Below, in pieces: positions 8,877 to 22,470 of a stretch of 64,000 nucleotides of DNA. The stretch is taken from contig NC_046680.1 of assembly GCF_009870125.1 (NCBI RefSeq), forward strand, positions 6,634,001-6,698,000, given 5' to 3'. A program made the position numbers and the translations under genes. Numbering within the stretch: position 1 is the stretch's first letter; the number at the start of each line of letters is the position of its first letter. This stretch comes from Drosophila pseudoobscura (lineage: Eukaryota; Arthropoda; Insecta; Diptera; Drosophilidae). The notes beneath the pieces are model-generated. The model did not search any database, had not been told where the DNA came from, and saw nothing but the letters and a program-made list of their open reading frames with translations.

Positions 8877-11800
8877 CTATGTCTTCGCCGGCTCCGTCTC
8901 ACCAGCCGCAGTGGCCGCCAGTTGGGCCTGTCGTTGTTCCTCCTCCAGTTCCAAACGTTCCACCTTTTTGATCTTGCTCAGTTTCCCTAAGATTTGTGCG
9001 AATCTTTGTTAAAGTATGCTCTCAAAATATTAGACGGTAAATGACCACACTTACTTGCACACTTTAGCATAATAGTACCCCACCAGATGGACCAGCCCCA
9101 GCCCACGAAACAGAAGAGTACACAACAGAACTGCGACACTGCCACAATAATGTTGATTATGAAGGATCCGATTCGAGCCCGGGCACTGTCGTACTGCGAG
9201 AAACGTGGAATGCCCACACACAAACAAAGGAGTCCCGACAGGAGTGTGCCTAAGAAATCATAGAAGCCTTAGAAGCCGTATATTCAAGTAGGTGCACCTC
9301 TGGAAAACCCACCTAAGCCTGGAAAGACTACGTTGCAGAAGGCACAGAACCAAGCCAAGTACAGCGGTAGCACAGGAATAGCTCCCTTCATTTTGGATGC
9401 GTGTTCCACTAGGTCGTTATGCAGCTTCCGGCGTGTGTCCTAAGTGCGGGAAATAAATTATGGAATGTTGTAACCATGGATCAAAGTGTATCATCACTTG
9501 CCTCACTGGGCGGCGGGGCTCTGATGCTCTGTCGGCGAGCATTCGATTCGCGACGCGGTTTCTTGCGACAGCAGAGCATCATTAGCCAGAAACGCTTGCA
9601 GCAGCCCCTTTAATGAAAATGGCAAGAGGTTCTTAGCTCCACATCAAGTATAGGGGTATGGTGTCTGTCAGACTTACTCTTTTGGTAGTGTAGCCGGAGT
9701 ATCCGCAGCTGCCGATGTCATTGAGGCCTCGGACGCACCTTCCAGAACCGATGTATCAGTTGGCTTGATGCCAAGCTCTGGATCTTGATCCCGCCAGGAA
9801 ACGGAGCTACCTTTCGGCTTGCTACGGTTCCTCCGATATGGTATGCAGAAGCAGCACTTCTTCAGCTCGGTTTCATTCCCCGTGTCGTCCACTTTGTTCA
9901 CCGAGCGACAGCAAAAAACCTTGCTCAGACAGAGGCCGCATTTGCCCCCACGTTTTGGTCCCGTACTCATACTGGCCTCCTGCTTCACGCTTGGCGGTTC
10001 CGGCTTGTCCGTGTTCGCGGGCGGATGTTTCTTCCGGCAGCTCCGGCAGCAGCTCGACTTGAGGCAGTCCGTCACCTTTTTCTTCTTCGACTTGGTCTCA
10101 TCAATCACTTGGACATTGGTAGCGGTTGTGGCACTACTGTTTGCACTCCATAGCACGGGCTGGTCCTCGGCTGAGGGGTTCCGTTCTCGTCGATAACAGC
10201 AGCGGGAGCATCGAGAGCGACGACAGGGCATGAACAATGAGGAACAACAGCGACACAATCCCTTCTTATTGGCATTATTGTCCTTTTCTTCCAGGAACTC
10301 TTGGCTGCTGGTTCTGGTGGGAGAAGAGTAGATTGAAAATAGTCTCATAATAATTTTTAGTTGCTGGAAAGTAGCTCTTGTTCGCGGTTTCCGCATGCCA
10401 TCCTTGACTGGGGCCAAGGACCGGATATAAGCTTTTATGGCTTCAGCAAGGCTTGGCAAGGTGCCAAGAGCCGGAAGTTCTGTATGATTGGAAAGTTATT
10501 AGAAGAGCTGCGGAGCCAAAGTTCAAGTTTATGGGATAGTCCTGAATCACTTCCGCCCATCGCTTTGCATATATAATCACAGTCGGAGCATTACCACTAC
10601 TTTATGTGTATAAATTACTCGTATGGAAAACAGCAACATCTAATGGATGGATTATGTAGATTTAAGACTTTGTAATGTACTATTTTCTGGGCTTGTTCAT
10701 TTGGTTATGAAAGCAGAGACTGTTTTTCTTCCGTAAAGAACCTTTTGTTCAGATTATTCGCTCACCAGAAATGTCAACTCAAAACATGAAAATCCCATCG
10801 AGACGCTTACACAATTTTTATAGGCCCAAAGCCCATAAAATTTATAGTCCCTATACTGTACTCATGTACAAGTATCGTACATGTACATATGTATAGTATA
10901 TGTTTTTGGGGCTTCGAACGCCTTTAATTTCGTTGTGCACGAGCCAACGACCAAACGCAATTTGGAGGTCGGTAATTTATTTGACCCGCTCTGAGCGGCA
11001 TGGATCCAAGAAACTTCGAGTTGGAGTACTCGTGGAACAGTGACAACAATCGGAATGAAAGAAACTTTCTTGCCAGTTTTGTATTTAAATTAATCCACAA
11101 GGTCGTCGCTGGTGCGTTAACTACCCAAACCTATGCCATCTGATGGAGAACGATAAAATATAATAGGAATCCGGAAGCTAATGCTCGTTACCTAAAGAAA
11201 TACTTATCGCCATCTATGAACGAGTCCTGCGTCAGATCAACCGTATATATAACCGAATTTTTGCTTGTTTCGTTCAGCATTTTTGCAAATTATCTGAATT
11301 GTTTTCGGATTAATTGTTGGAAATTCGCAAGCACAGCACTCTCTTTGGGTCTTTGGTACTTTGGTTCTTCTGGGAGATTCGGGAGTCGCCTTACGGGAGC
11401 TAGGCTGCGGTTAGCGCGATTGTCCGGCCGAAACTGATTTGTTATTGCGGCAAGAAACTTAAGTCGTGTTGCGAAAATACTTTTACCTCCGTGCGATATG
11501 CACGCTATACCATGCTCGTACGGTGGGGGTTCCCTAGAGTGGACATCGTAGCCCATTTCTCCTATTGAGTACATGGGGAAGGGTGCCCACTGTAATGGGT
11601 CGGTCACACGTTTTCTTGGGGTCTCGCATGGCTAGGGATGCACACAAACACACGCAAACACACGGACCCGCTCATATCGGTTGGCTGGAAAAACAATGCA
11701 GTGAAGGACATCGTTACCTTCGCCGACTGCGACCGACCTGACGACGGCGACGACGACGACGACAAGGCAGAGAACGGATTTCCTCAAAGGTGGTCGTCTG

Positions 11801-14800
11801 GTGTGGGCTGGTGGTCGTGGTCTAGCGTCTGGGGGAGGGACTCTACTCTAGTCGCTCCATAGACCCCACTTCGTGTTTGTATTCAAAATTTATTGACGCA
11901 CTTATGAGTGGCTTGACGGACCTGTGCCCGCCTGAACCACCACGAGAAAGCCAGCGGCAGCGCTAGCCCACACGGCACTGTAAAGTGTTGTTGCTGCTGC
12001 TGTTGTTTGGGTGTTTCCTGTATGCAAATTGACGACTGGCCAGGCGCTGTAAGCCTTGGCGAGCTCTTTATGTGGAGACTCTACGGTCGAGGAAAAAAAT
12101 TAGTACTCTCCGTTAGCCTTCCCGCCTAAAATGTCCACTGCGTCCGGGTCGCAGAAGAGATCATTGTGGGGCTAGCCCATGAATAGTCATGTTTTTTTCA
12201 TCAATATTAATTAGTTTTTCAAGAGTGCTTCCCTGTTACTCACTTTGCCATGCCACCACTTCCCGCTGCGGAGCCGCCCTGTCCGTCTGGAGAGCGTCGC
12301 TTGGCGTCCACCTTGAAGTCCGCTCCGCTCTCGGGCGTCGGCATCACATGGCCACCCAGCTCCGACTCGGACACGTCCAGGACTGTGGGCAGGTCAGAGC
12401 TCTCGCACTCTACCTCGGGCACACTGGATATCGTTGCTCGCTCGTCCGGGTGCACTACCGAGACCGCGGCCTCGATGGGCTGTGTGGCCGTAAAAGGAGA
12501 CTTTGCCTGCTCCGCCGAGCTCTGGGGAGCATTCCCACCATCCGCTGTCCCTGTCCGAGACTCAGAGTCGCCTGGCTTGGCCAGCATCGTGCCAGAGGTG
12601 GGTGTGGGAGTGGGAGGGCCATCTGCGGTCAGGCCCATGTCGTTCTCCAGAGTCTTCAGATCGGTGAGGTTCTCGCTGATGGTCTTGTGGATCTCATCGG
12701 TGGCCTCCGTGACGGTCTTTTGTATGTTTTCGAGTGTTTTCTGTGACTTTTCCAGAATGGCGGCAGGCAGACTCCCAGCATCATTGGACTTCATCAGAGA
12801 ACCGTGGGTCGCTGCTTCTGGAATTTAATAGAATAAGATTAATTAATTTATAAAAAAATCTTGTGTCTGTTGGCCCCTTAGACTGAATCTCACCTTCGTG
12901 TTCCTGCGCTATCTCGGGCACTGTTGCCACCTTTCGATTCAGCGGCGAATCTGCTCGGTTCTTCTGGCTAAGCATGCTCAGCCGGGAGCTCATCCGCACC
13001 AGCTTGGACATGTTCGCTCCTTGGCCTCTGCGTCCTGGAGTTGAGGGGACGCTCACCTCGCTGGTCACTGCCGGAATGGCTTCGGCTGCCTGGAGCACCA
13101 CGTTGCCCACCTGGGCAGCTAGTGGAGTCATGTTTGTTGTAGCATCTCCTCCGTTGGCACCTTTTTCGTGTACAATTCCCTGGGCTTTGGTGGCCGTGGG
13201 TGCAGGAGGTCTTTTGGCCTCCATTGTCGCCCCTCCAGATGGCTTGACTTTCATCTGCTGGGATTTGGTGCGCGGGGGCGCTGCTGGTTGTCCCTGTGCA
13301 CTGCTCTTGGTTGCTGGCTTTCCTTTCTCGGCTTTCGCTTCCTTCGCTGTGGATGATGGCGCTTTGGGGGCTGGCTTCTTCCCTGTTCCCTGTTCCCTTC
13401 TGACAACTGGAAGACGCTCCGCGGTTTTAACAGCCTTCACAGATTCTGTCCTGGGTTTGGCACTTGCAGGTTGCTTGGATGTGGGCTTTGCCTTGGGGCT
13501 TCCCTTTGGCGGGACTTTGCCCGCTCTGGTGCCCTTGGGTGTCATCGCCGGTGTTCCCTTGGTCTTCTCGGGGGATTTTGAACGCTTCTTGGAGGAGGAT
13601 GGCGGCGACTTGGACTCCATCTTGCCCGACTGTCGCGTGGGGATGCGGGAGCGGGAGTTGCGGCGCGACAATGTCTCCGGGTTCTCTGGCTTCCCTCTAA
13701 TGGACATGGACATCCGTCTTGCCTGTGTGATGGCCCCTGGACTTATGGACTTTCGACGCCCTATCATGCCGCTGGTTGGACTCAATGATATGGACTTCCT
13801 GCGACTGGGCTGCGGTGTGGTTCCCCGTATGGTTTTGTTCCTGGCCATGGTGACGGGCGATACGCTAGAGGATCGCAGCGAGGAGTTTATGCTCAGTCGG
13901 GAGTTGGCCCGCGAGTTGCTTCGGGAGTTGGCCTGCTCCCGTGCCTGTTCCATGCGAGAACTTGCCCTAGAGGGTGGGCCCCTGGACACAGATCGCGATT
14001 CTCCGGGTCGCGCACTCTCCCGTGAGGGCGTCCTGCTGTGAATCATCGCCCGAGAGGGAGATCGACTCGTGCTTGCCCGTGAGGTGCGCTCAGATGCGGT
14101 CGGAATCATAGCCACAAAGTCCTTCGACGGCGAACTGGAACGAGACTCCACCCGGGATCCCGGACGACTGCGAATCGGAATGCGGGAGAGCGAGTCCCGA
14201 CGCGTCGACACCTCGGACTGCGTGTCGACAGCGGCTGCACGGTGACCAATAAGCGAGGATTCATGGTGCCCAAACAGCGATGATTCCCGGTGGCCAATTA
14301 GCGAGGATCCGTGGGTAGGACTCTGCCCTGAGCTGCTGTCCTTGTTCGGGGTGCCGAGAATCGGTGACAAACTGCTGGGCTTGGCGATCTTCCCATGCTT
14401 CCCATGCGGCGGTGGCTTCGGATCCCTCTGGTAGATGGACTGTCGTCGCGGGCTACGCCCGGGGATCGGCGCCTGCACCGACTTGCGACGCAGCCGGGAT
14501 GCTGGCAGTGTTGCGAGCGATGGACGTCGGAAGCTGAAGTCCGAGGTGGTGGCGGTTATGCTGCTCAGGTTGGAGCTGCGTCGGTCCGAGGCTGTTTGCG
14601 TGGAGCTCCTTCGCTCGGGCGAGGTGGAACTGGAACGACGACGACCCTGGGCGTGGCCGGCGTCGAAGGATGCACGGGGACTCGGTGCCAGAGCCAGGTC
14701 GTCCAGGCTGCACCAGTTGGAGCGGGGCGGGATGTGGGCGAGCGCTTCCTCCCGGTTGATCACCTTCAGGAGTCCGCGCTGCTTTCGCGTGGGGTTGTGG

Positions 14801-16858
14801 TTTGGCTTCAGTGGGCGTGGCAGTGCGCCCGGCGGAAAGGCTGCCGCTTCTTTGCCCAGGTCCATGGTGGAGTAGTGCAGTCGCGGAATCGCGCTTCGAT
14901 AGGGATCGGTTATCAGCGGCAGGCTCTCCATGCTCTTGATCCTTTGGCCATACGACATCTGCTGGGGACTACTGGGGGCCATGGACCTTCGTCTCTGCGC
15001 CCTCGGCGTGTAGGTGTCTATGGAGGAGGTGAGCGAGTCCCTCTGCTGGAGAATTCCCTTCGAAGGCGTCGCCAGCTTGCTGCGACTGAGCCGTCCACTC
15101 ATGTTGAACTGCACCGAAGGCCGTGGCGAGTCATCGGTTGTGTGGAGTGGATGCGGCTGTGGCTGCGGCTGCTGCTGGCTGGGGTACGCCGAGTGGGCCA
15201 GATATCCTGGCAGCTCCGGTAGGCGGGAGTCGCTGGGAGTCTTGCGACGCGGCAGGATCGGCGGCTTGGTGGCCATTGATGAGGTAGTCGATGTCGACTG
15301 TATGGAAGCGTGCCTCCTGGCGGCGGCTCTCCTGGCGGGGCTGTACGCCGGCGATGTCTGCGGCGAGCGCACTGTGAGGATGGTAAATGCAGTCTTCTTG
15401 TGTGGCCGTGGCTGGTCCACGCTGGATGGGGATTAGCAGAGATTAGAACTGGCCAGGAGAGGCAGAGAGTGTTGTTCCCACTTACCGATAGTCTCCGCCC
15501 ACGGAGATTGAGTCCTTGATGATGATCGGGGACATTTCTCTCTTCATGGTGGGTGGACGTGAGCAGACGCTCTCCTCCGTGTCTCTGCGGCTACTCTGGT
15601 GGCAAGAAGGCGGCGGGTCAGCTGGTGGAGGCGACGGCGGGCTGTAGTCCTCAAGCAGCTGCCGCTCGCTGACCGCACTCATCCGTTCCAGCTGCTGCTC
15701 CAGGTATTGCTTCGGTGAGAGTATGACGTCCATGTCCTGCATCGTTGACTGTTTCTCCCCATCGGGGGCTACCCGCTCATCGCCTCCGCTGCTGGAACTG
15801 TTCATGTCCTGGATCATCGTGGCCAGCGGTGAGAGCGGCACCTCCTCTTGCTTCATGGACATGATGTTTTTCGAGCTGGGCCGCAGCTTGGGGATGCGCG
15901 TGAACTCCGGAAAGTGCTGTGGAGCAGGTCGAAACCAGTCCCTGCCCGAGTAAGAGTCGCTCAGCAAGCTAAAACGGATAAAATACAGAATCATTCATTG
16001 ACTGATGGATAGGATTGCCTCTTACCCGTGGTGATGGTCATCTGAGGTCATGGTGGAGACACTCTGCTTGCCCGCCGTTCGGCTGGGAGTCTCCGTTCGC
16101 TCCTCCTCCCGATCGAAGTCCAAGCGTGTCATGTACTGTGATTCCTCACTGGGGTTCGCCAAGTCGTACATATCCGGTTTATTAAGGATGTCGTCCGGGG
16201 CCAGGAGTCGATAGTTGGGAGACCCCAGCTGTTCCGAGCTGGACCCGCCGCTGGAATTGGGCAAGATCTGGATATCGGGCGGCTGCAGGTGCGGGATGAG
16301 CGATGCCCGGGGGGTTCTCGTGTAGGGAATATTCGAGAAGATCCTCTGCCTGACCCGAGCCTCGTTGCCCATCAGCGCATTGAGGGCCACAGCGGCCACT
16401 AGAGCATCCTCCTCCGAGCTGGGGATTTCCAGCGAAGAAGATCGTAACGTCTCAAAGGCCGCAGTCCCGAAGTATTCCTCCACCTGCGACGGCGGGGGCA
16501 CGGGGTCCCCAAAGAGACTGCTATAAGGCTGGGAGTCCCGCTCCGAGCCCAGCTCCTGGACTGTGCTGGCCGTCGGCTGGCGGATGAAGCTCTGTGTGGA
16601 TGTGTACGTCGAGGGGGCCATGGTCGTGTGGCCGTACGAGTGGGAGTGTGGGTGGGAATGGGTGTGGGTGTGGTAGCTGTAGTCAACCGGAATGATGGCC
16701 GGCTGAAACCTGTTGTTGGGATCGCTGCCTGTTGAGCCGGGTCGTGGATGGATGTGGGTGGGGGCATGGGTGGTCGCTGGGGGGTGTGGTGTTCCGGCTG
16801 GCGTTGGCATCGGAGAGGGGGATGGCGATGATGATGAGTACGAGAGGGTCTGCTGCAT
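8877..16858 (-). CDS. stum: stum (stumble), SPEC3-type mechanotransduction membrane protein
   Basis: Nine coding exons join in phase on the minus strand: 16858-16026, 15968-15486, 15421-12894, 12817-12244, 10313-9678, 9607-9502, 9439-9313, 9249-9055 and 8986-8877. They total 5592 nt and encode 1863 aa. In Drosophila, Stum is needed for mechanical sensing in proprioceptive neurons. The first 1600 residues are low-complexity: Pro/Ser/His-rich, then a long Ser/Arg region ([20 protein letters not shown]), then Lys/Ala/Pro. Next are Cys-rich blocks ([21 protein letters not shown]). Near the C-terminus the conserved domain [20 protein letters not shown] to SIWWGTIML forms two hydrophobic hairpins, then a charged tail. 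The start is the first ATG after an in-frame TAG upstream. The intron at 9501-9440 uses a GC donor. Confidence 0.9.
10314..12243 (-). other. Large stum intron (1.93 kb)
   Basis: The donor is AA|GTGAGT at 12243 and the acceptor is CCACCAG at 10314. No supported gene lies inside. It contains a GACGACGACGAC run near 11745-11760 and a minus-strand open frame at 11607-11290 beginning [20 protein letters not shown], followed by a GAG|GTAAAA donor-like site near 11485. That could be an alternative exon or chance. Confidence 0.5.
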
Positions 16859-19800
16859 GATTTGACATTGGTACGGTCGCTCGATCGATCCCTCTCTCGT
16901 CCACTATGAGTCCTTGTCCATTCTTCTGGCCATAGCAAAGAATTACGCAGGATTACTTTGCTATATTTGTTTGTCCTTCGCTTCGTTTCGTTCGGGTGCA
17001 ACAGAACCAATGACGCCAAAAGCTGTTTATTCAAAGCAACAGAAATATTCAAAAATCACTCGCTCACAAACGTATGTACACGTATATATGTATGTATTCT
17101 AGGGACAGGCCAGACCTTCCGGCCATTGCAATGTCAGTGAGACGGGACGTACACGCGACGCGGGAGACCGTGGGCAACTGCCTCCCAACTTTCCGATTTG
17201 CACAGCCAAACTACGGGCATGGCGAAAACAGTAATTATTATTATTTGTACGAGTATTTTCTAATGCCATTTCTCTCCATTTCGATCCTATAAATAGCTGC
17301 GTGTGCCGCGCTGATAAACCCCATGCAATCGGAATGCACCTGCTCCAGCAGCACATCTAACTCCAACTCCACATCCAACTCCCCCCAAGCCGTTAAGCCA
17401 ACGCTAACGAGAGCAGAACTTGATGAGCGCTCAACAGTCTTCAGCCTTATGGATGGGAGATGCATGGTGTGGCATGGCTATGGTATGGCATTGGAACGGA
17501 TTGGATTGCATGTTGCAAATTGCCGCATTAGTGACTGCACTTGAGGAGTGCATCGCTCGAAGATGTTTGGGGCTGGCTGTCCGACACCAACTATCAGCTG
17601 AACATGATGTTTTAATTGCTCTATCTCTCTCTCTGTCTCTCCTACTGTTTCCATTCAGATACTCCGAACATTGGATGGGACTGGGGTACGCAAATAGTAG
17701 TTATATTTTGCGGCATGACGTAGGCCGCTTGAGGATTGCGGTATTGCGGAACCGAACCGTAGGGACGTGGGGAGGGATGGCAGGTGTGAATGAGTGCCTT
17801 TCTTCGCATTGATTTTCCTTTGCCTAATATTTAACCTACATTTTATGGGGCGCTACTCGAATTTCGGTGACACACTTTGGCTCGCAGGAAGTGACTAGAC
17901 CGGTGTGCTGTGTTATGGCCATGACGCGTGCCGGGCCCGGACCCGGGCCTGTGCCTGTGCCTGTACGTTGGTTTTTCGCAAATTTTCCTTCTCTTCTAAA
18001 CACTTTTCTGGATTACAGGCACTTTTCCTGCATCTCATTACGGCTGGGGTCACACATTAAGAACCGTTTTTAATTGGAGTCCCTTCGAGGAAATTGGTAT
18101 TGGTATACGGTAAGTGAAGCCCAGCCTTATGTAATTGTTATTTAAATTAGTTTCAATTGTGCACGAGAGTAACTCTAATACAGTATCATTACACAGAAAA
18201 GCCGCGAAAAATGAACATTGGAAACGGAGAGCGAGAGCGATAGAGCCCACGATGGGACGTTGGCACTGACTGAAATGAAACTGCCTCCACGGCGCCGCGG
18301 CGCGGTAAGTGAGCAAAGAAACCTTCAAGAGAAATATTGCCTACACTTCAAATTCAAACAAAGCACAACACCAGGGGAAGCGCCACTATAATAATACTAG
18401 TAGTGTGCACACGCAGACACGCTGAGATACTGCTACAAAAGAAACAACCAAGAACACTGTTTTGCAGAAGTCTATTTGACTATTTGATACCCACTTATAT
18501 GACAATACTCTTTGAACATTCAACAAACACTGTGAGATGTGGTTTCCATATCCTTAAAAAGGCATTAATTCTACGAATTTGTTAATACATACACACTCTC
18601 CTGCCTGTCCATCATCAGTTGCACGAATACAATACACTCCCCGAGTACAGGGTATAAAAAGAAAAGCCAGCCAGTGCTGCCAATTCGCCGCACTATTTCG
18701 CCGCACGGCGGGGCGCTGCAATGTCCGTAGATTCTCTCCGGCCGTGTTTGCATGTTTGTTCATCTGCCTTCTGCTGCTTAGACAACTTTTGATTGTTTCC
18801 CAGCGCTGGCTGTGACACCTGTTGGCATGTCTCTGGCACGCGATGTCCCTACACACTCACACACATATACTCAATATATCCATATATGTAGGTCTTATAT
18901 TTTGTTTGATACGCTTGCACACACTTCCCGACTTCCCGTCCTTAAATCATATATTTTGGATGCTCCCACTGCCGGGGATCTTCACGGGTCTGCACGCACG
19001 TGAGACACCGCATGAGAGCCACTTCAAGCCACGAGACGGGGCTAGGATGTGGGATGTGGCAGCCAGGACATCGCCGAGCCGAGTACAGGCAGGGTAAAGT
19101 GCGGTTTTCCTTGGCTTTGGAATAGGGTCAAAACCGCAACAAATTTCCTTTTGCCTTGTGCAGCGGCAAAGAGTCAACAACACTTGGGCCTCCGGCTCTC
19201 CTATGCCACGGCGCACTGTTGCAACATCAAGACAACAGCAACAGCAGCAGAAAAAGCAAAAGCAACAGAAACAGAAACAACGCCTATACTCGTAAACCCT
19301 CTCAAAAGACCCTCTTGGGTTCGGGGTGGGGGCTGACTTTTAAGTGGCAGTGACGGGGGAAAATCCTTGGCTAATGTCGTGATAGCCCCCGACTACCCCA
19401 TGGCGACCGACTCCAGCAAAAAGTTGAGTTCGTTTCCCCAGACCAGAGTCCAAAGCCATAGGAATTCCTGGAGACATCTATGAGTTAACTTTGCCGTTGG
19501 ATGGTTCGGCGTTGTTCCCTTTTCAAGATATTTCCCATTTAGATGGTTTAGTTTTCTTGTTTTTTTCGAGTTAAGTTTCGGGTTGTCGATCGTTTCGAGG
19601 GGGATTTTGGATTGTTCGCGATTTATTGTACTTTAGCAATTTTTGAAAATATTAAAAAAAAAAAATTAAATTGAACTCAAACGGAATACCCAAAAAATCA
19701 ACGCGCATTGGCATCGATCCGATGCACTGCACTCGCCGTTCGTAGAAAAACTAATCCGCTAAAGGCAAATACCTTCTTATACGTGGGGCTATCGTCGTCC

Positions 19801-21245
19801 TGCGCTCTGGGGATGACCAGTCGAGGCGGCCGCCGAAGGAGTCGCCGACCGAGGACGACGATTGTCGAAGCCGCTGTTTGGGCGAACGTACACACGTACG
19901 GGTATACGTGGGTCAGTAAACCTACTTCCGGTTGACATAAATACGCCTTGGACATGAAAACTTGGCACTGGCGGCGCGCCGCAAGTTGTTTTTATTGTTT
20001 CAAAGTTTTTACCATGACTCAAGCCAAATGGACACCCATAGTCCCTTGGGAGCACAGCACACGACAATGGAGGAGAGGAGTGCAGATCTGGATTTCTGTT
20101 TGGGGAAATTGAATTCACGAAATCGTGTCTCCCCAATGATGGCGCTTCCTATTTCTGCCTTCCTTCCTTCTCCCAAATGAGGAGGAACTCATCAGCTTGA
20201 TCTGGGCTTGGCCCCTCGTAGGGGGACTAATCATCTCGGCCTTCTGCTGACCCTAATCAGCCATGCCAAACCCAAATGCAACCCGAAAAGCGAAAATCCC
20301 TCTGACTGTGCTGTCATAATAATTCATATAATTTTAAACTGCACCTTTGCGCACAAAACACAAGGAGCGGCTAGTAATTTTGCTACAATAAGATTTTCCC
20401 ACGCGATATTTGACTTTGGTTTCTCCGCTTGTCAGTTCATCCCAGTATGTCCCACACCTGTACTGTATAGAAGCACATCAATGCTTGACCCACATCGTGC
20501 CCCAAATTAATATCAATTGCTGGTCCGAGATTGCGTGTGCGAATATACAAATGTACGAATCCCCATGGGGATTGAAAGGCATTTAATTGTAATTGACTGT
20601 GACCGAGGATTACACAATGACTAAGTGGCAGTCAGTGGACGCACCTTGGGCGAAATTAAGTAATACTCGTAATTATTATTATGTGTATATACACATATAA
20701 ATAGTTTTACGCACAACAAATAAAGGTCACAGCTTACTAGGACACAGGGAATTCCGTGGGCCAATTGTTTGGCCTATTTGGAGGCTAAGGCTAACCAAAT
20801 TAAGTTTTCGGTAATTGGTTATTAGCTTCCCGTATTTATGGGAAGCTTTTGAGCTGAGATGGCTTGTGTACAGATACATTTTAAAGTAGGAACAATTCCA
20901 AATGCTGAAGGTAGCTTCGACTATTGCCGCTTCATACCAATCCTGCATAAATCTCCCTCTCAATAAACATATACAATAGTTTAAAGTTGATCTTGGCCGC
21001 CTTGATGCGATGCGCATCGTTGGACACAGTAAAGCCGTCGAACCAGTTGAGCGGAAACCATCGCCTTCAGCTCGAGTAATCATCACTCTTCGATTAGATT
21101 TTAAATTAGCAAAGATTCACAGCTCAGAGGTTCAGCTTAAAATCCAGCATGGTCTTTATTTTGCAAATGTTGTATTGTGATTACTTAGAGCTAGAGTACA
21201 TATTAATGTATCAATAATTTAAAAGCGCATTCACTTAGATACTAT
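16859..21245. other. stum leader/promoter region and NC2alpha 3' flank (4.4 kb), no supported gene
   Basis: I see no convincing coding region. A good minus-strand acceptor (CTTTGCTATGGCCAG, about 16930) lies 70 bases before the stum ATG, so an upstream non-coding stum exon is likely. Plus-strand TATA-like sequences occur at about 17287 (CTATAAATAG) and 18651 (TATAAAA), and strong plus-strand donor consensus GGTAAGTGA occurs at about 18108 and 18302. Their meaning is unclear. A short hairpin (AGCTTCCC / GGGAAGCT) lies at about 20825-20850. TTTATT at 21155-21160 is the likely NC2alpha poly(A) signal. Confidence 0.45.
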
Positions 21246-22389
21246 TCAAATATTGTCATAGTCTTCGTCTAATTCGAAAATTGTTTCAGTTGGGGTCGTT
21301 GATGCCACAGTGGCCTTTGGAATGATGGGAGCGCTGCTCTTTCCAGCCGTTCCAGCTGCTACAATATTCGTCAGATCGATATTGATAACTGGAGCCGCAA
21401 TGTCAAAATTGAAGGCGGAGTTGGCATCTGCCTCAGCCTCTGGCGTGCACAGGTTGCTGGTCGGCATCTGCACGTTGCTATAATCGATTTTGACTATTGG
21501 TTTATTGAGTTCATAGCTGCAGATCGGAGCAGGTATGGCAGTGTCGTGCGACTGTTTCTTATGGTAGGAGTTTTGGTTGGGCGGTCTGCCCCGCGGTGTG
21601 TAGGACGGAGTTGATTCCGAGCGAGCCAACTTGGCGGGCACGTGTCCCATCTGAAGCTGGTGCGTGTGTGCCACAGAAGGCACAATTACCGATGGGATGT
21701 GTGTGGGTGGGGGGTACTGCTGCTGCTGCTGCTGACGCTTCAGACCGGTGCCATTCAAGCTCATTGAGCGCATGTAGGGGCCGATAGCGGATCCGCCTCC
21801 ATTCGGCAATGACCGCATAGATGTGGATGGCAGGCTAAGATCGTATGGCGTATCTGAGTCCGGATATTGCTCTGGTGAGCTGTCATCGTTGTAGGAGCTT
21901 GCCTCCTCGGCCACACTGATGTCTGGTATATTCCGGACGAGCTCCTTCAGGAAATCGAATCGCTGCTCTGACATGATGCACTGCTTCATATGCGAAGTGG
22001 ACAGAGTCTTGGCATTGCGCGAATTCGTTATACGCATCGTCTTCGTTAGCAGCGACTCCACGAATAGCTCTAGCGTCCGGGAAATGATAACGGGTACCGC
22101 CTGTGCAACCTTACCAATCTCCTCATCGCTCTGCATGATCTTCTTGATGCGACCCTGCGGAGTAAAATATTAAAATCGAGTCAACGATAAATCACACCGG
22201 GCTCGTGCTGCTCTGGCGCTGCGCCCACAACACGGAGCCTCTGATTATGTGAGTATGTATGTATGTACACATGCATAAAAACTGATAACCATTGTCGGTT
22301 CACGCCAGAGCCGAAATATTGACCACTTCCGCTTCGTCCGTACTCACCGCTGGGAAGCGCGCGTTGTATTTTTTCTTTTTCGATGGCAT
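21246..22389 (-). CDS. NC2alpha: NC2 alpha / DRAP1, TBP repressor subunit
   Basis: Exon 1 is 22389-22348 ([14 protein letters not shown]) and exon 2 is 22154-21246; the protein is 316 aa. NC2alpha pairs with NC2beta/Dr1, clamps TBP on DNA and blocks TFIIA/TFIIB entry; in flies NC2 also favours DPE promoters. The histone fold is intact in residues 10-85: [20 protein letters not shown], then [16 protein letters not shown], then [20 protein letters not shown] with [14 protein letters not shown]. The C-terminal 210 residues are low-complexity, with a short polyQ (21718-21737) and an acidic end ([13 protein letters not shown]). The human protein is about 205 aa, so the tail is longer here, as is usual in flies. 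Its leader region contains a transposon-like insertion. Confidence 0.95.
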
Positions 22390-22470
22390 TTCGGGCTTTG
22401 TGAAGTAATATACCAAGTCCTAGCGAAATTAAAAATGTGTGTGTGTTTTTTACACAAGAACAGTTCCGTT

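Noticed and set aside
12974-14041. Long plus-strand open frame of 355 codons over stum
   Set aside because: It is the reverse of the Ser/Arg/Pro-rich stum exon; biased codons keep the antisense frame open. No domain is visible.
18100-18310. Plus-strand non-coding gene suggested by two GGTAAGTGA donors and nearby TATA-like boxes
   Set aside because: Consensus donors alone are common by chance; no paired acceptors, conservation or ORF could be shown.
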